The notes under the pieces: model-generated | Databases searched by the model: none | What the model was told of the DNA's origin: nothing | What the model saw: only the letters and a program-made list of their open reading frames with translations | Position numbers and translations under genes: made by a program | Shown here: positions 1 through 8,628 of the stretch, one piece after another | Layout: each line of letters starts with the position of its first letter | How positions within the stretch are numbered: position 1 is the first letter of the stretch | Assembly: GCA_013044385.1 (NCBI GenBank) | Contig: JABEUN010000032.1 | Span: forward strand, 1 to 49,689 | DNA length: 49,689 bases | Direction of reading: 5' to 3' | Source of the DNA: Acidimicrobiaceae bacterium | Lineage (GTDB): Bacteria > Actinomycetota > Acidimicrobiia > Acidimicrobiales > Acidimicrobiaceae

Positions 1-105
1 CAGGCTGTCCAAAGGTTGGGGTCCAGTTCATGCTGCCGTCTCTCACTTTGCCTAAGAGACCCCGCCCCGTCGGCCTTTCGATGCACTTAACGGTCACCAA
101 ATTTG
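1..105. other. window edge, no gene seen
   Basis: About 100 bases lie between the window edge and the stop codon of the first minus-strand gene. I see no coding frame, RNA gene or clear terminator here. A gene entering from the left cannot be judged. Confidence 0.4.
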
Positions 106-1236
106 TCAAATGGCTGACAGATTAATTGGGAATCTAGACTTGGAGATACCTTTAATCGCCCAACTGAGTTCGATACTAAATTGAGGAAGCGTTGGATACG
201 GCATCACGAACAACCAGAGATCGTAAGGGTCCTTTGGTGGTCTAGAGAATCTATGGGCGACAACATCCCTCTCTTGGGAGTAGTTGGGGGATTCGATGAC
301 CCCAGAGAATCGCCCGTCGGGGAAAAATATATCGAGTTCTAATCCATCGTATGGGTCGACCCGGCGAAGGCCCTTTTCCCACCAGTTACCGAGGTCCAAT
401 GATGGTGACACGATTTTCTGTCCGTTGCTATCAATGAGTTCGAAGTGGAGCTCGAGTCCACTTCCACCAGTCCTCACATCTTGCAGAATCAAATGACCTT
501 CGTCTATGGGTACCAAAAGGATCGGAGAGTCAAGAATGGAAGTTGAGTTCACCTTTTCGATATTCTGGAGATCGAACGGCAGGGGCCTTACAGGCTCTGG
601 ATGACCGGTACTGATTCGCACCGCTTCCAGGAGGAGCACCCGAAGATGGTCTTGATTAACTGTCTCAGCTGTCGAACATAGAATAACACCACTGTTGTGA
701 ATATATGACCAATCACCTGCCACGTCGAGCTCGATCAGTCCGACAGTGGAAGGAGCAGAGCTATTGCGCCTAGCGAAAGACTCGCCGAAGACACCTGACA
801 ATAGCTCTAAATCAAATGGGTTCGCAGGACCGATCTGCAACTTTGAGAGCGAGCTGCCAATCCACTTCCGCCCGGCATCCAGTATGGCAAGCGTGAACTC
901 GCCCACTCCGTCAGTTGTCGCCGCAATTAGATCCGACACGTATCCATCTCGTGCACGACCCATTCCCGTCTGTGGACTGACGGCGCCTATCGGTGAGGTG
1001 TCCATAACTTCTCGTATCGAATATTCAAGGGTGACTCTCCACCAATCCGGCCAGAGCAATTCCGCCTCTAAACGCGTGTCTTTATCGAACAGATCCGGAA
1101 GTTCGGGAAGCTTACCGTTCAACTGAGGTGGAATATCGCTTGCCACCGGAATAGTGAGGTGACACGCATCGCGCAGAAAGAGTACCAGATGCAGGGCCAA
1201 CGGCTTGTCAACCACTAAACGCCAGCGTGCTGTCAT
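106..1236 (-). CDS. hypothetical protein, about 376 aa
   Basis: This is a long open frame with ordinary amino-acid composition and no frameshift. I do not recognise the family. There is no signal peptide or membrane segment; the protein is acidic, rich in Leu, Asp and Pro, with several Trp in the middle, and looks like a soluble cytoplasmic protein. I chose the ATG at 1236. A TTG at 1251 is in frame, but neither start has a convincing SD. The gene lies 24 bases downstream of the secreted-protein gene on the same strand, so the two may be cotranscribed, but nothing in the sequence ties their functions together. Confidence 0.6.
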   Translation of the reverse strand: MTARWRLVVDKPLALHLVLFLRDACHLTIPVASDIPPQLNGKLPELPDLFDKDTRLEAELLWPDWWRVTLEYSIREVMDTSPIGAVSPQTGMGRARDGYVSDLIAATTDGVGEFTLAILDAGRKWIGSSLSKLQIGPANPFDLELLSGVFGESFARRNSSAPSTVGLIELDVAGDWSYIHNSGVILCSTAETVNQDHLRVLLLEAVRISTGHPEPVRPLPFDLQNIEKVNSTSILDSPILLVPIDEGHLILQDVRTGGSGLELHFELIDSNGQKIVSPSLDLGNWWEKGLRRVDPYDGLELDIFFPDGRFSGVIESPNYSQERDVVAHRFSRPPKDPYDLWLFVMPYPTLPQFSIELSWAIKGISKSRFPINLSAI

Positions 1237-1260
1237 TTTGGTCGGAGCCAACTGTCTGCG

Positions 1261-1890
1261 CTATGGAACAACGGTGTATGAGCGTGATCCAATTGAGGTA
1301 CAGACTCCATTCGTGCCAAAGACATAACCATTCAGGCTGCCCGGAGTTCCGCCTACAACGAACGCAGAATAACTGCCAGCGCCATCTAGAACCGAGAAAA
1401 AGGTGGTCCAAGAATTGGTGTTAATCGGGTCATCCCATTCAAAATTTGTGTATCTCAAGAATGAAGTATTCTCAATCTCGGAACCCCACTCGAAGTAATA
1501 CGCTTGACCAATAACCGAAGAGTAGACATCCCACCCCGTAAAACCGCTAACCCCAGAGTTGTTCGAATTCGGATCAACATAGATATACGAGTAGCCACAG
1601 CTACCGTAGACCGTATTTTGTGGCGTAATTCCACCGCCCGTAATACGCACTCCCGAAGCGACAGTCGAAGGAACGATCGCAGAGGTACCATTCGCAAAGT
1701 ATATTTGGCTCATACCGTCGGTCACAGTCGCGACTCGCGTTACACCTACTTGAGTCAATGGGACCCGAATCGGCGTTGGGATCGTGACACTTGCCCAGGC
1801 CGCTGACCCAGCTACCCCTACCGCCGCTGTCGATAGCGACAACGCCCCAACAACAAGTCCAATAGATTTTCCGAATCTATTGATCCTCAT
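1261..1890 (-). CDS. small secreted protein with N-terminal signal peptide
   Basis: The 209-residue product begins with a classical signal peptide. A short basic head (Arg2, Arg5, Lys8) is followed by a hydrophobic core to about residue 28 and an Ala-Trp-Ala site near residue 33, so cleavage is expected just after it. The mature part is rich in Gly, Ser, Asn, Tyr and Trp, typical of extracellular beta proteins, and has only two cysteines (about residues 98 and 196) that could form a disulfide. I recognise no named domain. The ATG is preceded by a run of six G that serves as an SD inside the upstream small ORF, and it overlaps that ORF's stop as ATGA, which supports both calls. Confidence 0.65.
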   Translation of the reverse strand: MRINRFGKSIGLVVGALSLSTAAVGVAGSAAWASVTIPTPIRVPLTQVGVTRVATVTDGMSQIYFANGTSAIVPSTVASGVRITGGGITPQNTVYGSCGYSYIYVDPNSNNSGVSGFTGWDVYSSVIGQAYYFEWGSEIENTSFLRYTNFEWDDPINTNSWTTFFSVLDGAGSYSAFVVGGTPGSLNGYVFGTNGVCTSIGSRSYTVVP

Positions 1891-2069
1891 TTGTCCCCCC
1901 AGTTGAGGAGCTCCGAGAAAACTGATCCACCCATAATGTGAGTCGTTCCTCCAAAATAGATTATGGGGCGCTGGTAGTGCAGCACTCTCACATCCTTCAA
2001 GCCGACGAGGGCCTCGAGGATTTCACTAGCATCGGAAAGGACGAAGGTGTTTTCTGCTTGTTTTCTCAC
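1887..2069 (-). CDS. small ORF translationally coupled to the secreted protein
   Basis: A 60-codon frame begins with GTG and ends in a TGA that overlaps the ATG of the secreted-protein gene (ATGA). This four-base overlap and the G-rich SD inside its last codons are the main evidence that it is translated. The product has no signal peptide or membrane segment. The segment around residues 14-30 (Ile-Leu-Glu-Ala-Leu-Val-Gly-Leu) faintly recalls the start of ISL3 transposases, but the cysteine motif that should follow is absent, so I do not call it that. Function unknown. The SD for its own start is weak, and it may be chance. Confidence 0.35.
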   Translation of the reverse strand: MRKQAENTFVLSDASEILEALVGLKDVRVLHYQRPIIYFGGTTHIMGGSVFSELLNWGDK

Positions 2070-2324
2070 AATTACAACTGAAGCACCTTCGTCGCTTCAG
2101 TTGCTGGGAGATCTCAGAGAGCTGACACCCCACCAGAATCCTATAAGCCGTGAAAGTACTTCACCAACTCAGACGCCGCCAATATATTACAACGTTAGGG
2201 GACACGCCCACTTGTCGCTCCGAGTACGTGAAGACGAGCGCCACAGACAGGATGTACTAAGCAAGAATCCCGTCCGATTGCTCAGCTCCGTGACGCACTG
2301 AGCGCCCCTAAAATAAGCACACCT

Positions 2325-2400
2325 TGGCAGCCCCAACGGGGTTCGAACCCGTGTCTCCACCTTGAGAGGGTGGTGTCCTAGTCCCCTAGACGATGGGGCC
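2325..2400 (-). tRNA. tRNA-Glu (anticodon CTC)
   Basis: On the minus strand a full cloverleaf folds from 2400. The acceptor GGCCCCA pairs with TGGGGCT (first pair G-U), the anticodon stem CCACC/GGTGG encloses loop CTCTCAA with anticodon CTC, and the T-loop reads TTCGAAC. The discriminator is G and a CCA is encoded (2325-2327). It decodes GAG. It is the distal member of the tRNA-Gln/tRNA-Glu pair downstream of gltX. Confidence 0.97.
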
Positions 2401-2506
2401 AAAGCAATTTCAGACCTAGCAGCTTAGTGATTACACGGAACTCAACAGTCCTCAAGTTGCCCGCAATCGCGAAACGAAGGTGGATACTAAGCACCCACCT
2501 TCGTAG

Positions 2507-2578
2507 CTCGGGGGGGAGGACTCGAACCCCCAATGACAGGGCCAGAACCTGTAGTGTTGCCGATTACACCACCCCCGA
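2507..2578 (-). tRNA. tRNA-Gln (anticodon CTG)
   Basis: On the minus strand the acceptor TCGGGGG pairs with CCCCCGA. The anticodon stem ACAGG/CCTGT encloses loop TTCTGGC with anticodon CTG, the T-stem GGGGG/CCTCC has one G-U pair, and the T-loop reads TTCGAGT. The discriminator is G and CCA is not encoded. It decodes CAG. It sits between the YdcF-like gene and tRNA-Glu, both on the same strand. Confidence 0.97.
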
Positions 2579-2597
2579 ATGGCCATAAGACCACCAT

Positions 2598-3290
2598 TCA
2601 CCATAGCGGAATAGCCGGTTCACCGTGCCGCAATTCTGACAGGGTCCGATAGCCAAAGATGCGACCGGCCGAGACTGCGACGGCCTCCCTAAGCATGTAG
2701 TCGAATTTGAGAACTCCCATAATGGGTGAGTTCCTGTCAGGGGAGGGCTGGGCTATCAATCCCAAAGAGTCGGCGATCTGAACGATACGGTAGGAGTGGA
2801 ATGAGTCCGACACCATGATCACGGCTCTCGCAGAGGATTTCCGGATGATCGAAGCAGCTGCTTCGATCGACTCATAAGAGTCGTCGCCACGAGGTACCGC
2901 CACAACCTCATTTGCCGGAACATCGTGGGCAATCAGAAAGGTCCGACCAACCCCGGCTTCGGAATACTTGTCTCCCACCAAGGATCCACCGACAACGAAG
3001 ATCTGTTTTGTCTGCCCATCCTCATAGAGTCTCAGAGCCTGTTCAAGCCGGGCCTTGAAGACCTGTGAAGGTCTGCCATTAAATTCTGCCGCTCCCATGA
3101 CAATAGCCGCAGGAGCAACACTGGAGGTGCTCACATTTGACTCATTGAAGACGAGCCAAAGATTAGTTAGAAAGTACCCTATGAACACTAACAGCACCGA
3201 TAGAACCAGGGTCAAAGGCCTCAAGCTGTGGTGGGATGGGTGTCTCGCCGACTTCTCCGTATCAGGAGTTGCCAGCATCTCCCTAGACAC
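2598..3290 (-). CDS. YdcF/SanA-like DUF218 membrane-anchored protein
   Basis: The 230-residue product has one N-terminal membrane anchor (about residues 26-49) followed by a DUF218 (YdcF/SanA/ElyC) fold. Family signatures visible are an early Val-Met-Gly-Ala strand end, the central RLEQALRLYEDG helix, the Val-Val-Gly-Gly-Ser strand, the Glu-Ala...Gly-Arg helix, and the Asp-Asp-Ser-Tyr-Glu-Ser-Ile-Glu-Ala-Ala segment. Relatives are linked to envelope integrity, but the reaction is unsettled. The GTG start at 3290 overlaps the gltX stop by eight bases; an ATG four codons later (3278) is an alternative. The gene is probably cotranscribed with gltX and perhaps with the two downstream tRNAs. Confidence 0.8.
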   Translation of the reverse strand: MSREMLATPDTEKSARHPSHHSLRPLTLVLSVLLVFIGYFLTNLWLVFNESNVSTSSVAPAAIVMGAAEFNGRPSQVFKARLEQALRLYEDGQTKQIFVVGGSLVGDKYSEAGVGRTFLIAHDVPANEVVAVPRGDDSYESIEAAASIIRKSSARAVIMVSDSFHSYRIVQIADSLGLIAQPSPDRNSPIMGVLKFDYMLREAVAVSAGRIFGYRTLSELRHGEPAIPLW

Positions 3291-4689
3291 CCAACTGCTG
3301 GTTCAGATCGCGCAAACGCGAAATACACATATCTCTACCCAAAACCGCCATTGCTCCGAAAAGTGGTGGTCCAACTTTTTTCCCCGTGATAGCAATCCGA
3401 AGTGGTGCCTGCAGCTTTCGAAGACTCAGCGACATCTCCTCGGCCATGTTTCGAGCCAACATCTCCAGATGTTCTGCGTCGAAATGCTCGAGCGAAGAGA
3501 GCGCCTCTGCAGTTAGCGAAAGGATTGACGACGCAACAACGTCTTTGCGCATCTCAGTGAGGATGGCATCGTCAATGGCCAGGTCATGCGCGAAAAGGAA
3601 ATTGACCATGTCCGGAACTTCGGATAGAAGTGAGACGCGGGTCAATAGGTCCGGCGCTAATGCAAGGAATGCCTCTACCTGTTCGGGATCCCCACTCCAG
3701 CTTTCGAGGGAATCCAGGAACGGGCGACTAACATCTAGTAGTTCCATAGGCGACATGAGCGCAATGTAATGTTTATTGAAGTGGAGCATCTTGGTCACAT
3801 CGAAGAACGATGGTGAATGACCGACCCTATCCAGATGGAACAGCTCTACTTCGTCATCTCGCGTCAAGAACTCACGATCGTCTCCCGGACTCCAACCGAG
3901 CAGCACTAAGTAGTTCTCCATCGCCACTGCCAGAAATCCTTGGTCTCGGAAGTCTTCTACCGCCACCCTGTCACGGCGCTTGGAGAGCTTCTGCCTCTTC
4001 TCATTCACGAGTACCGGTAGGTGTGCAAAGCTCGGCGGCGTCTCCCTGAGGGCTCGATAGACCATGATTGCCTTTGGAGTCGTCGGTAGATGCTCCTCCG
4101 CTCTGATCACATGAGTGATCCTCATGTCCAGGTCGTCCGCAACATTAGCAAGAACAAAAAGTGGGGCACCGTTCCCTTTCATAAGGATGAAGTCCTCAAT
4201 ATTCTTGTTCTCAAAGACAACCGGCCCCCTCACGAGGTCATCTACAACCGTCTCTCCAGTGTCGGGTGTTCGGAACCTTAGGGCGCGACCTTCAACATAA
4301 TCGAGTCCCCGATCTCGACAAAATCCGTCATAACCTGGTGGTCTTCCGGCCTTTTTGATCCGCAAGTCGATCTCTTCACGCGTACAGTCGCAGTAGTACG
4401 CCGAACCATTAGTTTGCAGATCGGCCGCCAATTTTCTGTACGACTCGACCCGCTCAGACTGGCGATACGGCCCCTCATCCCAAGTGATACCGAGCCAAAG
4501 CAGCGCTGATTTGATCCCCTCTACCCACTCCTCTTTGTTTCTGGCTTCATCAGTATCCTCTATGCGGAGTATGAACTGTCCTCCGGACTGCTTGGCGAAA
4601 AGCCAGTTGAACAGGGCCGTCCTTGCGCCGCCTACGTGAAAGAATCCAGTGGGCGACGGTGCGAATCGTACTCGGGGTGGCGTGGACAT
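3283..4689 (-). CDS. gltX: glutamyl-tRNA synthetase
   Basis: Class I glutamyl-tRNA synthetase, 468 residues, which attaches glutamate to tRNA. The HIGH-type motif is His-Val-Gly-Gly at residues 18-21, and the KMSKS-type motif is Lys-Leu-Ser-Lys-Arg at 234-238. Cys100, Cys102, Tyr120 and Cys124 match the zinc-site pattern of bacterial GluRS. I chose the ATG at 4689 because it starts directly at the conserved beginning (TPPRVRFAPSPTG) and leaves a 97-base gap; the frame stays open upstream but would run into the preceding gene. In actinobacteria GluRS is usually non-discriminating and also charges tRNA-Gln before transamidation. The tRNA-Gln and tRNA-Glu genes lying just downstream fit this, but specificity is inference. 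Confidence 0.97.
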   Translation of the reverse strand: MSTPPRVRFAPSPTGFFHVGGARTALFNWLFAKQSGGQFILRIEDTDEARNKEEWVEGIKSALLWLGITWDEGPYRQSERVESYRKLAADLQTNGSAYYCDCTREEIDLRIKKAGRPPGYDGFCRDRGLDYVEGRALRFRTPDTGETVVDDLVRGPVVFENKNIEDFILMKGNGAPLFVLANVADDLDMRITHVIRAEEHLPTTPKAIMVYRALRETPPSFAHLPVLVNEKRQKLSKRRDRVAVEDFRDQGFLAVAMENYLVLLGWSPGDDREFLTRDDEVELFHLDRVGHSPSFFDVTKMLHFNKHYIALMSPMELLDVSRPFLDSLESWSGDPEQVEAFLALAPDLLTRVSLLSEVPDMVNFLFAHDLAIDDAILTEMRKDVVASSILSLTAEALSSLEHFDAEHLEMLARNMAEEMSLSLRKLQAPLRIAITGKKVGPPLFGAMAVLGRDMCISRLRDLNQQLGV

Positions 4690-4786
4690 GTCCAGAGATG
4701 CTAGTTGGAGATGCACGCACGAATGTAGAAGAGGTGCTTGATGGCCACGGAGTTGAACACCGGTCCAGAATGCTGCTTCTGAAAGC

Positions 4787-5641
4787 TCAGCGGTAGTTGT
4801 AAAACCCCCTGCCGCTCTTTCTGCCCAGGAGGCCCGCATCGCACATTCTTGAAAGCAGTGGGGGTGGGGCATAAAGCGGCTCTTTGAACTCTTCGTAGAG
4901 CGATTGCGCCACAGCCATCGTGGTGTCCAGCCCTATCAGATCGGCGAGGGCAAGTGGACCCATCGGATGCGCACACCCCTTGACCATGCCTTCGTCTATA
5001 TCCTCCGCTGTTGCAAAACCAGACTCAAACATTCGAACCGAGGAAAGTATGTACGGTATCAGCAGCGCATTTACAATGAAGCCTGCTCGATCCTTGGACC
5101 TGATCACCGTCTTGCCGAGTACGTCCCTAGCAAACTCCTCGGCCTTTTGTTCTGTAGATTCCGAAGTGAGCAGCGAAGAGACTATTTCGACGAGAGGAAG
5201 AACCGGGACAGGGTTGAAAAAGTGGATTCCCACCACTGACGCCGGACGCTTAGTTGCCATCGCTAGCTTCATGATGGGAATCGATGAGGTATTCGAGGCG
5301 AGAATCGCGTTATCCGACTCCACCACGGCATCTAACTTGCTGAAGACCTCAGCCTTCTCATGCTCGGCTTCAATGATGGCCTCGATCACCACATCTCGGT
5401 CAAACAGCTCTGAGAGGTCTGCTGAATATCGGAGTCTCGCTAAGGCCGAATCCCTTTCCTCCTGCGAGATTTTATTTGCTCTTGCCGCCCTTTCAAGGCT
5501 GTTCGTGATCCGCTCCTGCCCTTTAGCGAGCGCGTCAGGACTCGCCTCCACGACGACGACTTCGAGTCCGGCTCTCGCAGACACTTCGGCAATGCCGGAA
5601 CCCATTAAGCCACAACCAACTACTCCGACTCTGGACAGCAA
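4787..5641 (-). CDS. 3-hydroxybutyryl-CoA (3-hydroxyacyl-CoA) dehydrogenase
   Basis: NAD-dependent 3-hydroxyacyl-CoA dehydrogenase of the Hbd/PaaH/FadB2 type, about 284 residues. It oxidises 3-hydroxyacyl-CoA to 3-ketoacyl-CoA in beta-oxidation or butyrate/PHB metabolism. The N-terminus has the Rossmann motif GVVGCGLMGSG. The SNTSS segment and the His of GIHFFNPVPVLPLVEI are the catalytic Ser and His region, and the C-terminal helical domain has the HPMGPLALADLIGLD signature. I chose the TTG at 5641 because GGAGG lies seven bases upstream; an in-frame ATG at 5668 has no SD. The acyl-CoA dehydrogenase at 5846-6991 lies upstream on the same strand and would give the preceding step of the pathway. 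Confidence 0.9.
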   Translation of the reverse strand: MLSRVGVVGCGLMGSGIAEVSARAGLEVVVVEASPDALAKGQERITNSLERAARANKISQEERDSALARLRYSADLSELFDRDVVIEAIIEAEHEKAEVFSKLDAVVESDNAILASNTSSIPIMKLAMATKRPASVVGIHFFNPVPVLPLVEIVSSLLTSESTEQKAEEFARDVLGKTVIRSKDRAGFIVNALLIPYILSSVRMFESGFATAEDIDEGMVKGCAHPMGPLALADLIGLDTTMAVAQSLYEEFKEPLYAPPPLLSRMCDAGLLGRKSGRGFYNYR

Positions 5642-5655
5642 AGCCACACCTCCGT

Positions 5656-5694
5656 AAAAAGACGACAAACTTACGTCTGGCTAGACGCTAGACG
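5656..5694 (-). promoter_or_regulatory. possible operator/hairpin in the leader of the hydroxyacyl-CoA dehydrogenase gene
   Basis: Just upstream of the SD of the dehydrogenase gene, plus-strand CTAGACG occurs twice in tandem (5681-5694). A five-base stem AGACG/CGTCT (5660-5664 and 5674-5678) follows in the transcript direction, then a run of T (5656-5660). This could be a repressor site or a small terminator-like element in the 200-base gap after the acyl-CoA dehydrogenase gene. The stem is short, so this is tentative. Confidence 0.25.
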
Positions 5695-5845
5695 GAAATC
5701 GATCGGCCTGAAAAATCACCGGACCAATCTGTCGCTACGGTTTTACTCCACCTATTAGTCACAGCTAGCTATTTCACTACTGGCGACATTGGAGGACTAG
5801 CCGGTCAGAATTGACCTAACACCGGCAGCGACGATGTGCGAGCGG

Positions 5846-6991
5846 CTACCCGCCGATTACCTGACGGGCAATCACCATGCGCTGGACCTGGTTAGTCCCC
5901 TCGTAGATCTGGGTAATCTTGGCATCGCGAAGGAATCTCTCCATTGGGAAGTCGTTGGTATACCCGTACCCTCCAAGTAGCTGCAGTGCATCGACAGTGA
6001 CCGCCATAGCGACATCAGAAGCGAAGGCCTTGGCAATTGCCCCGAACTTAGTAAGTTCGCCGTCCGGATCACCATCTACCAGCGAACAAGCACGATAGAC
6101 CAGAAGCCGGGCAGCCTCGATCTTCATGGCCATGTCGGCTACCATGAACTGAATTCCTTGATTGTCAGAGATGCGCCTGCCGAACTGCTTCCGATCCGAG
6201 ATGTACTTCACGGCATAGTCGAGCGCACCTTGGGCAATGCCGACAGCTTGGGCGCCAATGGTTGGCCTGGAGCGATCGAGCGTCTTCATCGCTAGGTAGA
6301 ATCCCTCGCCTTCTTCACCTACCAGATTCTCCTTCGGGACCCTGACCTCATCGAAGATGACCTCCCCCGTTGGGCTTCCCCGCATACCTAGCTTCTTCTC
6401 AAGCTTCGCGACCTTGACCCCCCAGTCAGCTTCGACCAAGAACGCAGATATCCCTCGGTAGCCAGCCTCAGGGTCAGTCTTGGCGAAGACCGTATACGTG
6501 TCAGAGATTCCAGCATTCGTTATCCAATACTTGGTTCCGGTAATCACGTAGTCATCACCGTCTCGCACGGCCTTAGTTTGCATTGCCGCTACGTCAGAAC
6601 CGGCATCAGCCTCTGACAGGCAGTACGAAGCCTGCGCCTCACCCGAAGCTACGCGCGGCAGGTATTTTGCTTTCAGCTGCTCCGAGCCCCAATTGATGAC
6701 GGGAATCATCCCCAGCTTGGAAATCAGGATCGCAAGACTGGTAGATCCACATCCGCTGGCCAGCTTCTCGACCATTATGGCCTGGGTGACATGGTCGGCA
6801 CCAATGCCCCCATATTCCGAGGGGACGCCCATCGCTGGTAGGTCCATCGCAACACATGCTCTGAAGTTATCCCAAGGGAACTGACCCTCGGAATCAACCT
6901 TTGCGGCGTTAGGGGCGATTTTGTCGGCAACGAATGACGTCATCACCTCGGAGAACTCCCTTTGTGACTCATCGAGACCAAACGCGGACAT
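5846..6991 (-). CDS. acyl-CoA dehydrogenase (short/butyryl-chain type)
   Basis: FAD-dependent acyl-CoA dehydrogenase, 381 residues, the usual length of the Bcd/ACADS group. It introduces the trans-2 double bond into acyl-CoA. Visible signatures are YCLSEADAGSDVAAM, the FAD-binding WITNAGISDTYTVFAKT stretch, QLLGGYGYTNDFPMERFLRDAK and IYEGTNQVQRMVIAR with the expected catalytic Glu near residue 364. I chose the ATG at 6991 because GGAGG lies a few bases before it; the open frame extends to 7066 without support. The neighbouring 3-hydroxyacyl-CoA dehydrogenase downstream suggests fatty- or branched-chain acyl-CoA degradation. It is divergent from a second acyl-CoA dehydrogenase at 7194. Confidence 0.93.
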   Translation of the reverse strand: MSAFGLDESQREFSEVMTSFVADKIAPNAAKVDSEGQFPWDNFRACVAMDLPAMGVPSEYGGIGADHVTQAIMVEKLASGCGSTSLAILISKLGMIPVINWGSEQLKAKYLPRVASGEAQASYCLSEADAGSDVAAMQTKAVRDGDDYVITGTKYWITNAGISDTYTVFAKTDPEAGYRGISAFLVEADWGVKVAKLEKKLGMRGSPTGEVIFDEVRVPKENLVGEEGEGFYLAMKTLDRSRPTIGAQAVGIAQGALDYAVKYISDRKQFGRRISDNQGIQFMVADMAMKIEAARLLVYRACSLVDGDPDGELTKFGAIAKAFASDVAMAVTVDALQLLGGYGYTNDFPMERFLRDAKITQIYEGTNQVQRMVIARQVIGG

Positions 6992-7193
6992 TGGTTCCTC
7001 CAGATCTTTATAACTTCCCAACAATAAACCCGAAGTGGTCGAACGCCAAAATGTCTCACCCAACAAACCTGCCAGACAACTTCAGTCGCGAATCTTACTC
7101 CCGCTCATCTTGATCTAGAATTCGACAAGTGTGATGCCTCCACAGGCACGCCAGAGAATTTCGAATCCACACCTATCGATGACAGGGGAGTAG

Positions 7194-8417
7194 ATGTCAA
7201 TCACCCAGCAGGAAGACGAACTCTATGGGAGTCTCAAAGACGTCGAAACTGTTAGGGGGGCAATCGCCAAACTATTGGAGGATTTTCCGCCTGACCAGGT
7301 CTCAGCACAGGAATTCTGGGGCGCACAGTTCGATCTCGGCCTAGCCTACGTACAGTTTCCTGAAGGTCTCGGTGGACTTGGAGTATCCCCGTCTTTCCAA
7401 GAGATGGTATCGTCCCGACTCAGGCAAGCAGGGGCTCCCAACAGCTTCATGAGGAATCCGATAGGGGTAGGGATGGGTATGCCCACCCTCTTCACGCACG
7501 GCTCAAGGGAGCTCTCAGAAAAGCTGCTTCGCCGCTGTTTCACCTGCGAAGACATCTGGTGTCAGCTCTTTTCTGAACCCGGAGCAGGATCAGATGTAGC
7601 CTCATTATCAACTAGAGCGGTTCGGGACGGGGACGAGTGGGTCATCACCGGACAGAAGGTGTGGACCACTCTCGCCCATGTCTCAAACTGGGGAATGCTC
7701 GTAGCTAGGACAGAACCTTCTGCACCAAAGCACAAGGGGTTGACTTATTTCGTAGTTGACATGCACTCACCTGGCGTGGAGGTTCGCCCACTGCGTCAAA
7801 TGACGGGCGAGGCGGAGTTCAATGAGGTCTACTTCACGGAGGCTCGAATACCAGACCTCCAGCGACTTGGCGACATCGGAAATGGCTGGTCGGTCGCTAT
7901 CACCACGCTCATGAACGAAAGAGTTTCCATCGGCGGAAACATAACTCCTCGGGGTGGAGGAGCAATCGGGGACGCCATTCGGGTATGGGACCGGACGGGA
8001 AGCCATGATGCGGCCGAGCGCGAGGAGTTGATGAAACTTTGGACCGAAGCGGAGGCTCTGAGGCTCACCAACATCAGGGCCGGACAGCTCCGCAAGGCTG
8101 GAAACCCTGGACCGGAGGGGTCAGTTGCAAAGCTTGCGTATGCCGAGTTGAACAAGAAGATCTATGAGTACAGCGTGGAACTCATGGGACCTGAGGGACT
8201 CCTGTACGGATCTTACGAGATGACTCGTCCCGACTATTCGAGGTCAGCCGTAGGAGAGCGAGATATCGCTAAGACCTTCCTCAGATCGAGAGCGAACTCG
8301 ATAGAGGGTGGAACATCAGAGATAATGAAGAATATTCTCGGCGAAAGAGTGCTCGGGCTTCCCGGCGAGCCCCGTAACGACAAAGACGCCGCCTGGTCGG
8401 CGATTCCGAAGAACTAA
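7194..8417 (+). CDS. acyl-CoA dehydrogenase family protein
   Basis: A 407-residue flavoprotein of the acyl-CoA dehydrogenase superfamily, diverged from the one at 5846-6991. N-terminal helices are followed by the FSEPGAGSDVASLSTRA and VITGQKVWTTLAHVSNWGML motifs that form the FAD and substrate pocket. The C-terminus has ANSIEGGTSEIMKNILGERV, the form seen in the larger, substrate-diverse FadE group rather than the YEGT form of butyryl-CoA dehydrogenases, so the substrate cannot be predicted. The ATG has an AGGGGAG SD. It shares a roughly 200-base divergent region with the neighbouring gene, which may mean joint control. Confidence 0.9.
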   Translation: MSITQQEDELYGSLKDVETVRGAIAKLLEDFPPDQVSAQEFWGAQFDLGLAYVQFPEGLGGLGVSPSFQEMVSSRLRQAGAPNSFMRNPIGVGMGMPTLFTHGSRELSEKLLRRCFTCEDIWCQLFSEPGAGSDVASLSTRAVRDGDEWVITGQKVWTTLAHVSNWGMLVARTEPSAPKHKGLTYFVVDMHSPGVEVRPLRQMTGEAEFNEVYFTEARIPDLQRLGDIGNGWSVAITTLMNERVSIGGNITPRGGGAIGDAIRVWDRTGSHDAAEREELMKLWTEAEALRLTNIRAGQLRKAGNPGPEGSVAKLAYAELNKKIYEYSVELMGPEGLLYGSYEMTRPDYSRSAVGERDIAKTFLRSRANSIEGGTSEIMKNILGERVLGLPGEPRNDKDAAWSAIPKN

Positions 8418-8628
8418 CCCTACGCAACAGGGAATCGTCAACAAGACTGAACTGCTCCAATGCGAGGGCCGAACGCTCAAATCCAACTTAATACCCGCTC
8501 ATCGGCACAGAAGGGACCTTTGGCGGGACTTACGCTTGCGAGATACGGTATTTGTCCCCTTCGCGCCTTTGATAGAGTCGGGGTTAAATAGGCACAGGTC
8601 TTTGTCCAACAGGAAGGAGGTGAGCTGA
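8418..8628 (+). promoter_or_regulatory. upstream region of the cytochrome b operon
   Basis: This gap between the acyl-CoA dehydrogenase and the small membrane protein must hold the promoter of the cytochrome b pair. I see AT-rich hexamers but no confident -35/-10 pair. The right end (about 8611-8624) has an almost perfect SD, AAGGAGGTGA, ahead of the ATG at 8629, which points to strong translation. Confidence 0.4.

Noticed and set aside
1887-2069. Similarity of the 60-codon ORF to the start of ISL3 transposases
   Set aside because: Only about ten residues resemble it, the zinc-binding cysteines that should follow are missing, and there are no inverted repeats or target duplications around it.
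2401-2506. T-box or other tRNA-sensing leader near the tRNA genes and gltX
   Set aside because: No T-box core sequence is present, and the gltX upstream gap is short without a terminator.
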